Assembly: GCA_014656175.1 (NCBI GenBank)
Contig: BNBX01000006.1
Span: forward strand, 124,001 to 188,000
Direction: 5' to 3'
Origin: Streptomyces werraensis
GTDB taxonomy: Bacteria > Actinomycetota > Actinomycetes > Streptomycetales > Streptomycetaceae
Length of the DNA: 64,000 nt
Shown here: positions 40,159-48,665 of the stretch, one piece after another
How the letters are laid out: the number at the start of each line of letters is the position of its first letter
How positions within the stretch are numbered: the stretch's first letter is position 1
Position numbers and translations under genes: made by a program
The notes under the pieces: generated by a model
Told to the model about the DNA's origin: nothing
The model's database searches: none
What the model saw: the letters and a program-made list of their open reading frames with translations, nothing else

Positions 40159-42687
40159 GTGCTCCGGCTCGCAGCGCAGACGCTGCGCCACCGCACGGGC
40201 GGCTTCCTCGCCACGTTCGTCGCACTCGCCGCGGGTGTCACCGTCCTGACGACCTGCGCCCTCCTCGTCGAGTCCGGGTGGCGGCACCAGGGCGACCCGC
40301 ACCGCTACGGCGCGGCCGTGGCCGTGGTCGCCGACCGCGACCTCACCGTCGACGGGCCGACGGTGCTCGGCGAGACCGAGCGCACCACCGTCGTCCTGCC
40401 CGAGCGGGGCAGCGTCCCCGAGAGGGTGGCCGGTGACCTGGCCGACGTGCCCGGCGTCGACCGCGCCGTGGGCGACCGGCGGCTCGTCGTCACCACGACG
40501 GCGGCCCCCGAGCTGCCCACCACCGGCCACGGCTGGTCGAGCACCGCCCTCGCCCCGTACCGGCTCGTGTCCGGACAACCGCCGCGCTCCGACGGGGAGA
40601 TCGCCGTCGACGCCCGCCTCGCCGGGCCGACGGGCCTCGCACCCGGCGCCACCACCGAGGTCGTCACCGGCGGGGTGAGCCGCACGTACGAGGTGAGCGG
40701 CGTGGTCGACGCGGACGGTACGGCGAGCGGGCGGGCGGCGCTGTTCTTCACGGACGCGCACGCCGCCGCCCTCGACCCGCGCCCCGGCCGCTACGACGCC
40801 GTGGGCGTGCTCACCGCGCCGGGCGCCGACCGGGACGCCGTCCTCGCGGAGGTGCGCCGGATCGCGGACGCCGCAGGCGCCGCCGCCCACACCGGCGACG
40901 ACCGCGGACTCGCCGCCGAACCCGAGAGCGCCGCCGCCCGCTCCCTCGCCCTCGGCGCCGGGGCCGCCTTCGCCGGCTACGCGGCGGCGATCGTCGGCTT
41001 CGTGGTCGCCGGCACCGTCGGGCTGTCCGTACGGCACCGGCGCCGCGACCTCGCCCTGCTGCGCGCCGTCGCCGCCACCCCCGGCCAGGTGCGGGCGATG
41101 CTCCTCGCCGAGGTCGGGCTGCTCGCCCTGCTCGCCGGCGCCGTGGGCGTCCCCGCCGGGCTGCTCGCCGCCCGCCAGGTCCGGGACGCGCTCGTGACCC
41201 GCGGCTTCCTCCCGGACGACTTCGCCGTCCGGGGCGGCGCCCTGTCCGCCGCGGCCGTCGTGGTGACCGTCGCCGTCGTCGCTGCGCTCTCCGCCTGGAT
41301 CGCCGCGCTGCGGGTCACCCGTATCCGGCCCACCGAGGCGCTCGGCGAGGCGGCCGGGGAACGCGCCACGGGTGGCAGGGCGCGCCTCGTCTGCGGACTG
41401 GCCTGCGTGGCCGGAGCGCTCTCCCTGACCGTGCTGACCGGCGCCACCGACGGGCAGACCGCGCTGGGCGCGGCCATGGGGATGCTCTACCTGTTCGTCC
41501 TGGGCGTCGCCCTGCTCGCGCCCTGGATCAACCAGGCCGCGGCCAGGCTGCTGGGGCCCGTGCTGCGTACAGTGTGGGGCGACAGCGGCTACCTCGCCGC
41601 GGCCAACCTGCGCGCCAACGCCCGCGGGACGGTCGCCGTCCTCACCGCGCTCGTGCTGTCCGTGGGGCTCGGCGGCACCGTGTGGTTCCTCCAGGACAAC
41701 CTGGAGCGGCAGACCGTGGTACAGAGCCGTGAGGGCGTCCTCGCCCAGTACGTGCTGACCTCCGGCGCCGGACTGCCGGCCTCCGCCGTGGCCGAGGCCC
41801 GCCGCGTCCCCGGGGTGGTCGCCGCGACCGGCGTGCGCCGCACCTCCGTCGTCGTACCCGACCGGCTCGAACCGCAGACCGTCCCCGCGCTGGGCATCGA
41901 CCCCTTGGGCGCGGACCGCACCCTGGACCTGCGGGTTCGCTCCGGCGGCCTCGACGCGCTGCGCGAGGACACCGTCGCCGTCTCCACGGCCCGCGCGGAT
42001 GCGGCCGGCTTGCGGCTGGGTGACAGGGCCCGGCTGTGGCTCGGCGACGGCACACCGGTCACCTTGCGCGTCGTCGCGCTGTACGAGCGCGGCTGGGGCT
42101 TCGGCGACGTCACCCTGCACCGGCGCACCCTCGACGGTCACACCGTCACCGGCCTCGACGACCGGGTGCTGATCCGCACGGCCCCGGACGCCGACGCCGA
42201 GGCCGCCCTCGCCGAACTGGCCCGGCGCCATCCGGGCGGTCAGGTGATGGACACGGCCCGCCTCACCGGCGAACTCGCCGAGGACGTGGCGGTGAGCGGG
42301 TGGCTCAACAAGACGCTCGTCACCGTCCTGGTCGGCTACGCCGTTCTGGCCGCCGCCGACACCCTGGTCATGGCCGCGCTGGCCCGCACCCGGGAGCTGT
42401 CCCTGCTCCGCCTGGTCGGCGTCACCCGCGGCCAGGTGAAACGCATGGTTTACGCCGAACAGGCGGGCCTGCTCGGCGTGGCCCTCCTGATCGGCGCGGC
42501 GATCGCCGCGGTCACCCTCACGACGATCGTCCGGGCGGTCACGGGCGCGACCGTGCCCCACGTCCCGGTCACGGGCTGGGCGACCCTCCTGGGCGGCACG
42601 GCGGCGCTGGCGCTGCTGGCCACGGTGCTCCCGGTGGCCCGCATCCTGCGGACGGCACCGGTCGAGGGGATGGGCGTGCGGGAGTGA
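40159..42687 (+). CDS. FtsX-like ABC permease (MacB/ABC3 family, two repeats)
   Basis: This 842-aa membrane protein has the duplicated ABC3 layout. An N-terminal helix is followed by an extracytoplasmic domain, then three helices, one linking helix pair, a second extracytoplasmic domain and three final helices. FtsX signature segments VRHRRRDLALLRAVAATPGQVRAMLLAE and LARTRELSLLRLVGVTRGQVKRMVYAE end each half. GTG 40159 is tightly coupled to the ATPase. Its stop (TGA 42685-42687) overlaps an in-frame GTG that opens the hexapeptide-repeat reading frame. Proposed role: extracting or sensing an envelope-active compound. Confidence 0.93.
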   Translation: MLRLAAQTLRHRTGGFLATFVALAAGVTVLTTCALLVESGWRHQGDPHRYGAAVAVVADRDLTVDGPTVLGETERTTVVLPERGSVPERVAGDLADVPGVDRAVGDRRLVVTTTAAPELPTTGHGWSSTALAPYRLVSGQPPRSDGEIAVDARLAGPTGLAPGATTEVVTGGVSRTYEVSGVVDADGTASGRAALFFTDAHAAALDPRPGRYDAVGVLTAPGADRDAVLAEVRRIADAAGAAAHTGDDRGLAAEPESAAARSLALGAGAAFAGYAAAIVGFVVAGTVGLSVRHRRRDLALLRAVAATPGQVRAMLLAEVGLLALLAGAVGVPAGLLAARQVRDALVTRGFLPDDFAVRGGALSAAAVVVTVAVVAALSAWIAALRVTRIRPTEALGEAAGERATGGRARLVCGLACVAGALSLTVLTGATDGQTALGAAMGMLYLFVLGVALLAPWINQAAARLLGPVLRTVWGDSGYLAAANLRANARGTVAVLTALVLSVGLGGTVWFLQDNLERQTVVQSREGVLAQYVLTSGAGLPASAVAEARRVPGVVAATGVRRTSVVVPDRLEPQTVPALGIDPLGADRTLDLRVRSGGLDALREDTVAVSTARADAAGLRLGDRARLWLGDGTPVTLRVVALYERGWGFGDVTLHRRTLDGHTVTGLDDRVLIRTAPDADAEAALAELARRHPGGQVMDTARLTGELAEDVAVSGWLNKTLVTVLVGYAVLAAADTLVMAALARTRELSLLRLVGVTRGQVKRMVYAEQAGLLGVALLIGAAIAAVTLTTIVRAVTGATVPHVPVTGWATLLGGTAALALLATVLPVARILRTAPVEGMGVRE

Positions 42688-43314
42688 GGAGCGCCGACGA
42701 CGCCGGGGCGCCCGCCGTCTCCCGCGCGTCCGCCGAACGTGCCACGTCCGCCGGTCCTGGCGGGCCTGCCGCGGCTGCCGGCTTCGGCACGTCGGCCGGT
42801 TTCGAGGCGCCCAGGGGCTCCGGCGGGTCCGCCGGCTCCGGCCTGTCGCCCGCTTCCGGCGACCCCGCTCGTTCCCGTGTGTCCGCCCGTTCTCGCGCGT
42901 GCGCCGGCTCGGGGCCGTCGGCCGGTTCTCGCGCACCGGCCGGTCACGGCGCGCCTGCCGGTCTCCGGGTGCACGCCGGTTCCCGCGTGACCGGTGGCTC
43001 TGGCATGTCCGCCGGGCCTGGGGCGCCTGCCCCTTCCGGCGCGCCGGCCGGTGCCGGCGCGGACGGTGAGTCACGTGTGCCCCCGGGTCTCGGTACGTCG
43101 GCCGTTTCCGGCGCCCCTGCCGGCACTCGCACGCCCGCCGGCTCGGACACGCCTGCCGTGTCTCAAGTGCCGGTCGGCCCTGACGCGTTCGCCAGGTCTC
43201 GCGCCTCAACTGGTTCCGGCGCGCCCGCCGGCTCCGGCAGGCCTGCCGGCGCGGGCGCGCCCGCCCGGTCCCGCTCCCGTGCCCGCACCCGGCCCATCGC
43301 CCCCGCCTCCGGCC
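42684..43314 (+). repeat. Array of about 34 degenerate 18-bp units coding for PAGSGA-like hexapeptides
   Basis: From the permease stop to about 43314 the sequence runs in 18-bp units with no register slip; the unit boundary at 43260 is exactly 32 x 18 bp from GTG 42684. Each unit reads roughly (P/S/T)-A-G-(S/P)-(G/R)-(A/V/T) in the frame that continues into the sensor kinase without a stop. Third-codon GC is lower than in neighbouring genes. Reading options are an extracellular or disordered N-terminal extension of the kinase started at GTG 42684, or a non-coding minisatellite before the internal ATG at 43389. Confidence 0.8.
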
Positions 43315-43388
43315 CCGAAGTCCCCTGCAGCGGGCGGGCAAGCAGGTTGCCTGCCCCGCGTTCTATCCTCCGTGGCTGGGAGGTGCGG

Positions 43389-44660
43389 ATGGTGGTGAGC
43401 CATGACCGCCCGGCGGACGGACGGCCGGGGCGGCGTCAGGGCGTGGCCGTTCGTGCCCGGACCGCGTTGGACGCGTTGGAGCATCTGATCGGGGGACTGG
43501 GCACCGCGCTGCTCGCCCTGCTCGCCACGCTCTGGCTGGCCCTCACCACGGCGGCCTGCCTTCTCGGTGTGGGCCTGCGGCTGTTGCCGTCCGCCCTGCA
43601 CGCGGTGCGCGCGGTCGCCGACCGGGAGCGCGGCAGGCTCTCCCGCTGGGGTCCGGAGATCGTCGGCCCGGCGCCGCCGCCGGACGGGCTGCGGGCGATG
43701 CTCGGCGACCGCGCCGTCCGCCGCGAGGTCCGCTGGGTGGTCACGCACGCGGTGCTCGGCCTCTTCCTCGGGCTGGTCGGGGCGACGCTGCCGCTGAGCG
43801 CGGCGCACGACGTCACGTTCCCGCTGTACTGGAGTGCCCTGCCGGAGAGCGAGGCCGCGTCCTCCGTGGGCTGGTGGACCGTACGCGACTGGCCCGGGGC
43901 CATGGCGGTCAGCGGCATCGGCGTCGCCCTCGTCGGCGTCGTCGTGCTGTGCGCGCCCGCCCTCGCCCGGCTCCAGGCCTGGCCCGGACGCCGCCTGCTC
44001 AGCCCCGACGCGGGCACCGACCTCGTCCTGCGGGTCGCCGAGCTGACCGCCACCCGCGCCGCCGCCCTGGACGCCCACGTCACCGAACTCCGCCGCGTGG
44101 AGCGGGCGCTGCACGACGGCACGCAGAACCGCATCGTCGCCGTCACCGTCCTGCTCGGGGCCGCCCGGCGCGCCCTCGCCCGTGACCCGGAGGAGGCAGC
44201 GGCCCTCCTGGACCGCGCCCAGGACGCCGCCGAACAGGCGCTCACCGAACTGCGGGCGGTCGTCCGCGGCATCCTCCCGCCGGTCCTCGCCGACCGCAGC
44301 CTGCCCGACGCCCTCACCGCGCTCGCGGCCGGCTGCCCGGTGCCGTGCCGCGTCGACGCCGACATGCCCGTGCGGTGCCCGGCCGCGGTCGAGGCGACGG
44401 CGTACTTCGCGGTCGCCGAGGGCCTCACCAACATCGCCCGGCACAGCGGCGCGGGCCAGGCCCGGGTCGCCGTACGCGCGGCCGGCGGGCTGCTGCACGT
44501 GGAGGTCCGCGACGACGGCCACGGCGGCGCCGACGAGCACGGCGGCACCGGGCTCACCGGCATCCGCCGCCGCGTCGAGGCCCACGACGGAACACTGGAG
44601 CTGGCCAGCCCTCCCGGCGGCCCCACCACCCTGAAGGTGACCCTGCCATGCGGATCGTGA
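43389..44660 (+). CDS. NarL-type sensor histidine kinase (HisKA_3), possible repeat-bearing N-terminal extension
   Basis: This 423-aa membrane kinase has two to four helices in its first 190 residues (GLGTALLALLATLWLALTTAA, VLGLFLGLVGATLPL, AVSGIGVALVGVVVLCAPAL). The HisKA_3 dimerisation helix carries phosphoacceptor H242 (RRVERALHDGTQNRIVA). The HATPase has VAEGLTNIARHS and DDGHGGADEHGGTGLTGI. ATG 43389 is strongly marked by GGGAGG 5-10 bp upstream. However, the frame is open back to GTG 42684, which would give 658 aa including the repeat array. It is part of the ABC-TCS operon and overlaps the response regulator by 13 bp. It probably senses envelope stress via the permease. Confidence 0.88.
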   Translation: MVVSHDRPADGRPGRRQGVAVRARTALDALEHLIGGLGTALLALLATLWLALTTAACLLGVGLRLLPSALHAVRAVADRERGRLSRWGPEIVGPAPPPDGLRAMLGDRAVRREVRWVVTHAVLGLFLGLVGATLPLSAAHDVTFPLYWSALPESEAASSVGWWTVRDWPGAMAVSGIGVALVGVVVLCAPALARLQAWPGRRLLSPDAGTDLVLRVAELTATRAAALDAHVTELRRVERALHDGTQNRIVAVTVLLGAARRALARDPEEAAALLDRAQDAAEQALTELRAVVRGILPPVLADRSLPDALTALAAGCPVPCRVDADMPVRCPAAVEATAYFAVAEGLTNIARHSGAGQARVAVRAAGGLLHVEVRDDGHGGADEHGGTGLTGIRRRVEAHDGTLELASPPGGPTTLKVTLPCGS

Positions 44661-45310
44661 TCGCCGAGGACGACGCCCTGCTGCGCGAGGGGCTGGCGCT
44701 GCTGCTGCGCGCCGAGTCCCTGGACGTGGTGGCGACGGCGGAGGACGCCGCCGCGTTCCTCGACGCCGTCGACGCGGAGCGGCCGGACGTCGCCATCGTC
44801 GACGTACGGATGCCGCCCACGCACACCGACGAGGGCATCATCGCCGCCGTGGAGGCGCGGCGGCGCCTGCCCGGCCTCGCGGTGCTCGTGCTGTCCGCGT
44901 ACGTCGAGCAGGCCTTCGCCACCGACCTGCTCGCGCAGGGCAGCGCCCGGCTCGGCTATCTGCTGAAGGAGCGGGTGGGACGGGTCGAGGAGTTCCTGGA
45001 GGCTTTGCACCGGGTGGCGGAGGGCGGCACCGCCATCGACCCGGAGGTCGTCGCCCAACTGCTCACCCGCAGCAGGCCGGACGCCCGCCTGGAGCGGCTG
45101 AGTCCCCGCGAGCGGGACGTGCTGGCGCTGATGGCGGAGGGCCTGGGCAACGCGGCCATCGCGGAACGCCTCGTCGTCAGCGACGGCGCCGTGCACAAGC
45201 ACATCCGCAGCATCTTCGCCAAGCTCGACCTGCCGCCCACCGACCGCACGGACCGCCGCGTGGCGGCAGTCCTCCACTTCCTCGAGAACGCCCGCCGCCA
45301 GACCCCTTAG
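44648..45310 (+). CDS. NarL/LuxR-type response regulator of the ABC-TCS operon
   Basis: This 220-aa response regulator has acidic residues D8-D9, phosphoacceptor D52 (AIVDVRMPPTHTDEG) and Lys in YLLKER near 110. The C-terminal LuxR HTH is LSPRERDVLALMAEGLGNAAIAERLVVSDGAVHKHIRSIFAKL. ATG 44648 overlaps the kinase 3' end, so the pair is coupled. It likely controls its own operon and perhaps the divergent exporter. Its TAG stop forms the first bases of the 73-bp tandem repeat, so the last codons may have been reshaped by repeat insertion. Confidence 0.93.
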   Translation: MRIVIAEDDALLREGLALLLRAESLDVVATAEDAAAFLDAVDAERPDVAIVDVRMPPTHTDEGIIAAVEARRRLPGLAVLVLSAYVEQAFATDLLAQGSARLGYLLKERVGRVEEFLEALHRVAEGGTAIDPEVVAQLLTRSRPDARLERLSPRERDVLALMAEGLGNAAIAERLVVSDGAVHKHIRSIFAKLDLPPTDRTDRRVAAVLHFLENARRQTP

Positions 45311-45553
45311 GGGCGCGGGGAGCTGCGCGACCGTCGGCGGGCGGCCGGCACTTGTGAGGAGGCGTCAGGGCCAACCCCCTCGGGGGCGCGGGGAACTGCG
45401 CGACCTCCGGCGGGGCGCCGGCACCTGCAAGCAGGCGTCACGGCCAACCCGCCCAGGGGCGAGGGGAACTGCGCGACCGTCGGCGGGCGGCCGGCACTTG
45501 TGAGGAGGCGTCAGGGCCGACCCCATCGGGGGCGCGGGGAACTGCGCGACCAG
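45310..45553. repeat. Tandem 73-bp repeat, 3.3 copies
   Basis: The core GGGGCGCGGGGAACTGCGCG recurs at 45310, 45383, 45456 and 45529, exactly 73 bp apart. Between cores are conserved GGCGGGCGGCCGGCAC and GGCGTCAGGGCC segments. Copies differ at several positions, so the array is not very recent. The same core occurs once more at 62331. This is a widespread streptomycete intergenic motif; here it fills the gap between convergent genes and contains potential terminator stems (CCCC...GGGG). Confidence 0.9.
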
Positions 45554-45584
45554 CCACACACGACCCCCACCCGCCCGACGGGCG

Positions 45585-45917
45585 TCACCCCGCCCCGAGC
45601 GACCGCTCCCGAACCCGCCGAAGATGCCCCGCAAAAACATCCCGCGCCTCAGGCGTGAGCGTCCGCAACGCCACAAGAGCGGTGACGGCGACGTCGCACA
45701 ACTCCGCACTCACGTCGTCCCACGTATGCGTGACCCCCTTCCGCGGATTCCGCCCCGTCGCCCCCACGACGGCCTGGGCGACCTCGCCCACCTCCTCCGA
45801 CAGCTTCAGGATCCGCAGCAGCACCTCGTCCGGCCCGTCGCCGACCCGGTTCGCGTCCAGCCATCCGTACAACGCCTCGACGGACCCCCAGAGGTCCACA
45901 TGCTCGTGCTCGTTCAT
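45585..45917 (-). CDS. MazG-like nucleotide pyrophosphohydrolase
   Basis: This 110-aa all-alpha NTP pyrophosphohydrolase-fold protein has metal-binding motifs EEVGEVAQAVVG (ExxE) and ELCDVAVTALVAL (ExxD) in the usual order. TWDDVSAELCD is typical of actinobacterial MazG-like proteins of this length. It probably removes non-canonical or excess NTPs. ATG 45917 is chosen at the conserved N-terminus (MNEHEHVDLWGSVEALY); the RBS is weak. It converges on the response-regulator gene across the tandem repeat. Confidence 0.88.
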   Translation of the reverse strand: MNEHEHVDLWGSVEALYGWLDANRVGDGPDEVLLRILKLSEEVGEVAQAVVGATGRNPRKGVTHTWDDVSAELCDVAVTALVALRTLTPEARDVFAGHLRRVRERSLGAG

Positions 45918-45970
45918 GAGCGAGGAGCCTCGCACAGCCCACTGACAGCCCCCGCTGCTCGAACCCCCCG

Positions 45971-46513
45971 TTACTCGAACAGCGTCCCCTGCTGCCCCTC
46001 CCGAGCCTTCCGCAGCCGCCCGCTCCGCGCCCCCACCGCCATCGCCGTGACCGCCGCTGTCACCCCGAGGGCCGCCGGGACCATCCACCCCCGGTCGACG
46101 GCATGGCCGAGCAGATGGTCGAGGGAGAGCCGTCCGGGGCCCGAGACGGCCAGCCCCGCCGCCGTCAGCCCCAGCGACGCCGCGTACTCGAACCCGCCCT
46201 CCTGGTTGAAGAACCCGTTGGGCGCGTGCACCGCCGACGCGCCCGCCATCGCCCCGGCGGCGGCCGCACCCGCCGCCGGTGTGGCGAGGCCCAGCGCCAG
46301 CAGCAGCCCGCCGCCGGTCTCCGCGACACCGGCCGCCGCGGCGCTGACCTTGCCGGGCGCGTACCCGATGGAGTCCATGAACTGGCCGGTGCCCTCGATG
46401 CCGCCACCGCCGAACCAGCCGAAGAGCTTCTGCGTGCCGTGCGCCGCGAGCACCCCGCCGGTTCCCAGCCGGAGCAGCAGCAGTCCCAGGTCGCGTCGGT
46501 CGTAACAGGTCAC
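45971..46513 (-). CDS. DoxX-family membrane protein
   Basis: This 180-aa protein has four transmembrane helices with DoxX features: LLLLRLGTGGVLAAHGTQKLFGWFGG in the first helix and LLLALGLATPAAGAAAAGAMAGASAVHAPNGFF in the middle. GTG 46513 has GGGGAG 5 bp upstream; a longer start at 46549 is less likely. DoxX proteins are tied to redox or thiosulfate-linked membrane processes, but the role here is unknown. It lies 53 bp upstream of mazG on the same strand and may be cotranscribed with it. Confidence 0.9.
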   Translation of the reverse strand: MTCYDRRDLGLLLLRLGTGGVLAAHGTQKLFGWFGGGGIEGTGQFMDSIGYAPGKVSAAAAGVAETGGGLLLALGLATPAAGAAAAGAMAGASAVHAPNGFFNQEGGFEYAASLGLTAAGLAVSGPGRLSLDHLLGHAVDRGWMVPAALGVTAAVTAMAVGARSGRLRKAREGQQGTLFE

Positions 46514-46641
46514 GTCGTCTCCCCGTGAACGGTGGTCTGGCCCGACCACCGTCGCACCGCCACCGCGGGCCCGGCCCGTCGCCGACGCCGAACGGGTGAC
46601 GCGGGTGGCGGGGGTCCCGCACCGGTACGAATCTGGCAGGC

Positions 46642-46968
46642 ATGACCATTCAGACCACCCGCCTCAGCGACCCGGCCGTACGCGCCTTCGTCACGGCCGT
46701 CAACAACCACGACCGGGAGGGCTTCATGGCCCTGCTGGCGCCCGGCGCCACCATGGCGGACGACGGCACCGAGCGGGACCTCGCCGACTGGACCGACCGC
46801 GAGATCTTCTCCTCCCGCGGGCACATGGAGGTCGAGAACGAGTCCGACGGCGGCCGTCGCCTCATCGCCCGCTACAGCAACGACACCTACGGCGAGATGC
46901 GCACCACCTGGTCGTTCTCCGTCGACGACGACGGCCGCATCTCCCGCTTCGAGACCGGCCAGGCCTGA
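46642..46968 (+). CDS. NTF2-like (SnoaL-fold) small protein
   Basis: This 108-aa protein has a cone-shaped NTF2-like fold. It starts DPAVRAFVTAVNNHDREGFMALLAPGATM, typical of the nuclear-transport-factor-2-like superfamily, and ends with the strands MRTTWSFSVDDDGRISRFETGQ. It could bind or isomerise a small ligand, and no catalytic residues are assignable. It is divergent from DoxX and convergent with HxlR. Three copies of a 10-bp repeat follow its stop. Confidence 0.82.
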   Translation: MTIQTTRLSDPAVRAFVTAVNNHDREGFMALLAPGATMADDGTERDLADWTDREIFSSRGHMEVENESDGGRRLIARYSNDTYGEMRTTWSFSVDDDGRISRFETGQA

Positions 46969-46985
46969 CGGCGCGCCGGACGGGC

Positions 46986-47015
46986 CTCACCGACGCCTCA
47001 CGCACGCCTCACGCA
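46986..47015. repeat. Three near-perfect 10-bp tandem repeats
   Basis: Three consecutive GCCTCACGCA-type units occupy the gap between convergent genes and run into the 3' end of the HxlR gene. A minor slippage feature. Confidence 0.6.
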
Positions 47016-47019
47016 CGCC

Positions 47020-47412
47020 TCACCGACGGGCCGGGTCCGCGTCGTACGCCCGCCGTGCCTCCTCGACCCGGCCCAGGTTGGCCGCACCCCACTCCGTCAG
47101 GTGCGCGAAGAGCGGCGCCAGGCTGAGTCCCAGCTCGCTGATCTCGTACTCGACCCGGGGCGGCACCTCGGGGTGGTAGGTGCGCACCACCAGCCCGTCC
47201 CGCTCCAGCTGCCGCAGGCGCTGGGTCAGCACCTTCGGCGTGATGGTGCCGATGCGCCGCTCCAGCTCGACGAACCGCTGCCGTCCGTACGTGTGCAGCG
47301 CCCACAGCACCGGGGTCGTCCAGCGGCTGAACACGATGTCCACCACCGGGCTGACGGGGCAGGCGAATTCGGGCTCGCTCCCCGCGGTCGTCGCCTGCTT
47401 CGTTCCGGCCAT
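47020..47412 (-). CDS. HxlR-family transcriptional regulator
   Basis: This 130-aa winged-helix regulator has the HxlR redox-type N-terminal cysteine (CPVSPVVDIVFSRWTTPVLWALH). The recognition region RFVELERRIGTITPKVLTQRLRQLERDGLVVR and wing YHPEVPPRVEYEISELG are present. ATG 47412 has AAGGGG 6 bp upstream. It is divergent from an NmrA-like oxidoreductase, the standard HxlR layout, with a perfect TAGGTACCTA palindrome between them. It probably represses that gene and itself until a quinone, aldehyde or oxidant modifies the Cys. Confidence 0.93.
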   Translation of the reverse strand: MAGTKQATTAGSEPEFACPVSPVVDIVFSRWTTPVLWALHTYGRQRFVELERRIGTITPKVLTQRLRQLERDGLVVRTYHPEVPPRVEYEISELGLSLAPLFAHLTEWGAANLGRVEEARRAYDADPARR

Positions 47413-47442
47413 GCGCACCCCTTGGGGGAAGTCACTATCCTC

Positions 47443-47452
47443 TAGGTACCTA
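47443..47452. promoter_or_regulatory. HxlR operator candidate TAGGTACCTA
   Basis: A perfect 10-bp palindrome followed by CTATACG lies midway in the 94-bp divergent gap, overlapping the likely promoters of both genes. GTAC-centred dyads are common HxlR-family sites. Confidence 0.65.
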
Positions 47453-47506
47453 CTATACGCAGGCTGTTAGCGTCCTCACCACACCGAGACGACAGGGGAG
47501 TTGTTC

Positions 47507-48352
47507 ATGTTTGTGGTGACCGGGGCAACGGGGAACGTCGGCCGGGAACTGGTGCGTTCCCTCGCGGAGGACGGCGCGCGGGTGACGGCGACCTCGAGGG
47601 GGATCACGGCGGACCATGTGCCGGACGGCGTACGGCCGGTGCGCGCCGACCTGACCGACGCCGGCAGCCTGCGCGAGGCGTTCGACGGCGCCGACGCGCT
47701 GTTCCTGCAGAGCGGGGGCGCCTCCGCGCATCTGATCGACCCGCAGGAGATCGTCGCCACGGCCAAGGCCGCCGGCGTCACGCGCATCGTGCTGCTGTCC
47801 TCGCAGGGTGTCGCCACCCGGCCGGGCTCGGCCTCGCACGGCGTGGTGGCACGGGCCGTCGAGGACGCCGTGCGGGAGTCGGACGCGCACTGGACGATCC
47901 TGCGTCCGGGAGGGTTCCACTCCAACTCCCTGGCGTGGGCGGGCGCGGTGCGCTCCGCGCGGACGGTCGCCGCGCCGTTCGGCGACGTGGGGCTGCCGCT
48001 GATCGACCCGGCGGACATCGCCGAGGTCGCCGCCGCGCTCCTGCGCGGCGCCGGAACGGGCGGCCGGGTGATCGAGCTGACGGGCCCGGACCTCGTCACT
48101 CCGCGCGAGCAGGCCGGCGCGCTCGGGGCGGCGCTCGGCGAGCCGGTGCGGTTCGTCGACCTGCCTCGGGCCGAGGCGCGGGAGCAGATGCTGCGGTTCA
48201 TGCCCGAGGAGGTCGTCGACACGACGCTCGGCATCCTGGGCGAGCCCACCGAGGACGAACTCCGCACCGGCCTGGGCGTCGAGGACGTCCTCGGCCGTCC
48301 GTCGCGGGCCTTCGCCGACTGGGCCCGCCGTCACGCCGAACTGTTCCGCTGA
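47507..48352 (+). CDS. NmrA-type NAD(P)-binding oxidoreductase (quinone reductase-like)
   Basis: This 281-aa atypical SDR has a Rossmann motif MFVVTGATGNVGRELVRSLAE at the start, VLLSSQGVATRP in place of the Ser block, and ILRPGGFHSNSLAW, as in NmrA/QOR2-like NAD(P)H:quinone oxidoreductases. ATG 47507 follows CAGGGGAG. It is controlled in all likelihood by the divergent HxlR regulator. Quinone or aldehyde detoxification is the family expectation; the substrate is not proven. Confidence 0.9.
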   Translation: MFVVTGATGNVGRELVRSLAEDGARVTATSRGITADHVPDGVRPVRADLTDAGSLREAFDGADALFLQSGGASAHLIDPQEIVATAKAAGVTRIVLLSSQGVATRPGSASHGVVARAVEDAVRESDAHWTILRPGGFHSNSLAWAGAVRSARTVAAPFGDVGLPLIDPADIAEVAAALLRGAGTGGRVIELTGPDLVTPREQAGALGAALGEPVRFVDLPRAEAREQMLRFMPEEVVDTTLGILGEPTEDELRTGLGVEDVLGRPSRAFADWARRHAELFR

Positions 48353-48665
48353 CCCACGGTGCCGCGGGACCGTTCCTGATCCACGGGTACGAAACGCCCG
48401 TCCGTGAGGATCGGGTGACGGGATGGTCACGAATCTCACCCACACGCCGGTCGGCGCGTTCAAGCACCCCACTCAGCTCGTGTTTCGCGGATCGGTTGGC
48501 CCGGACTTGGGCGGACGTTGTGGAGATCGGCCGCGCCACGGCGTCCGCCGCTCCCGGCCACCATTGATCTGAACGCGACACATGGTCAGTCTTCTCGTCA
48601 GCTTCCGCGTCTCGTCACGCCGGAGGCCAACCCCCCACACCACCCTGACGAGGAGACCCCTCTTC
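48353..48665 (+). other. 313-bp upstream region of the second subtilase
   Basis: No gene is supported. The one visible dyad is GTGAC-GGGATG-GTCAC (48415-48430). GAGGAGA at 48646-48652 serves as the protease RBS. No convincing sigma-70 promoter pair is seen. Confidence 0.35.

Noticed and set aside
42944..43150. Separate small ORFs on both strands within the 18-bp repeat array
   Set aside because: GC-rich repeats stay open in several frames by composition. Only the frame joining the permease GTGA overlap to the kinase has biological support.
38950..43341. A 1463-codon open frame on the minus strand opposite the ABC transporter, and a 1692-codon one at 48615-53693
   Set aside because: They are mirror frames of high-GC genes: Arg/Pro/Gly/His-rich, no domains, no RBS, and they span several real genes and their terminators.
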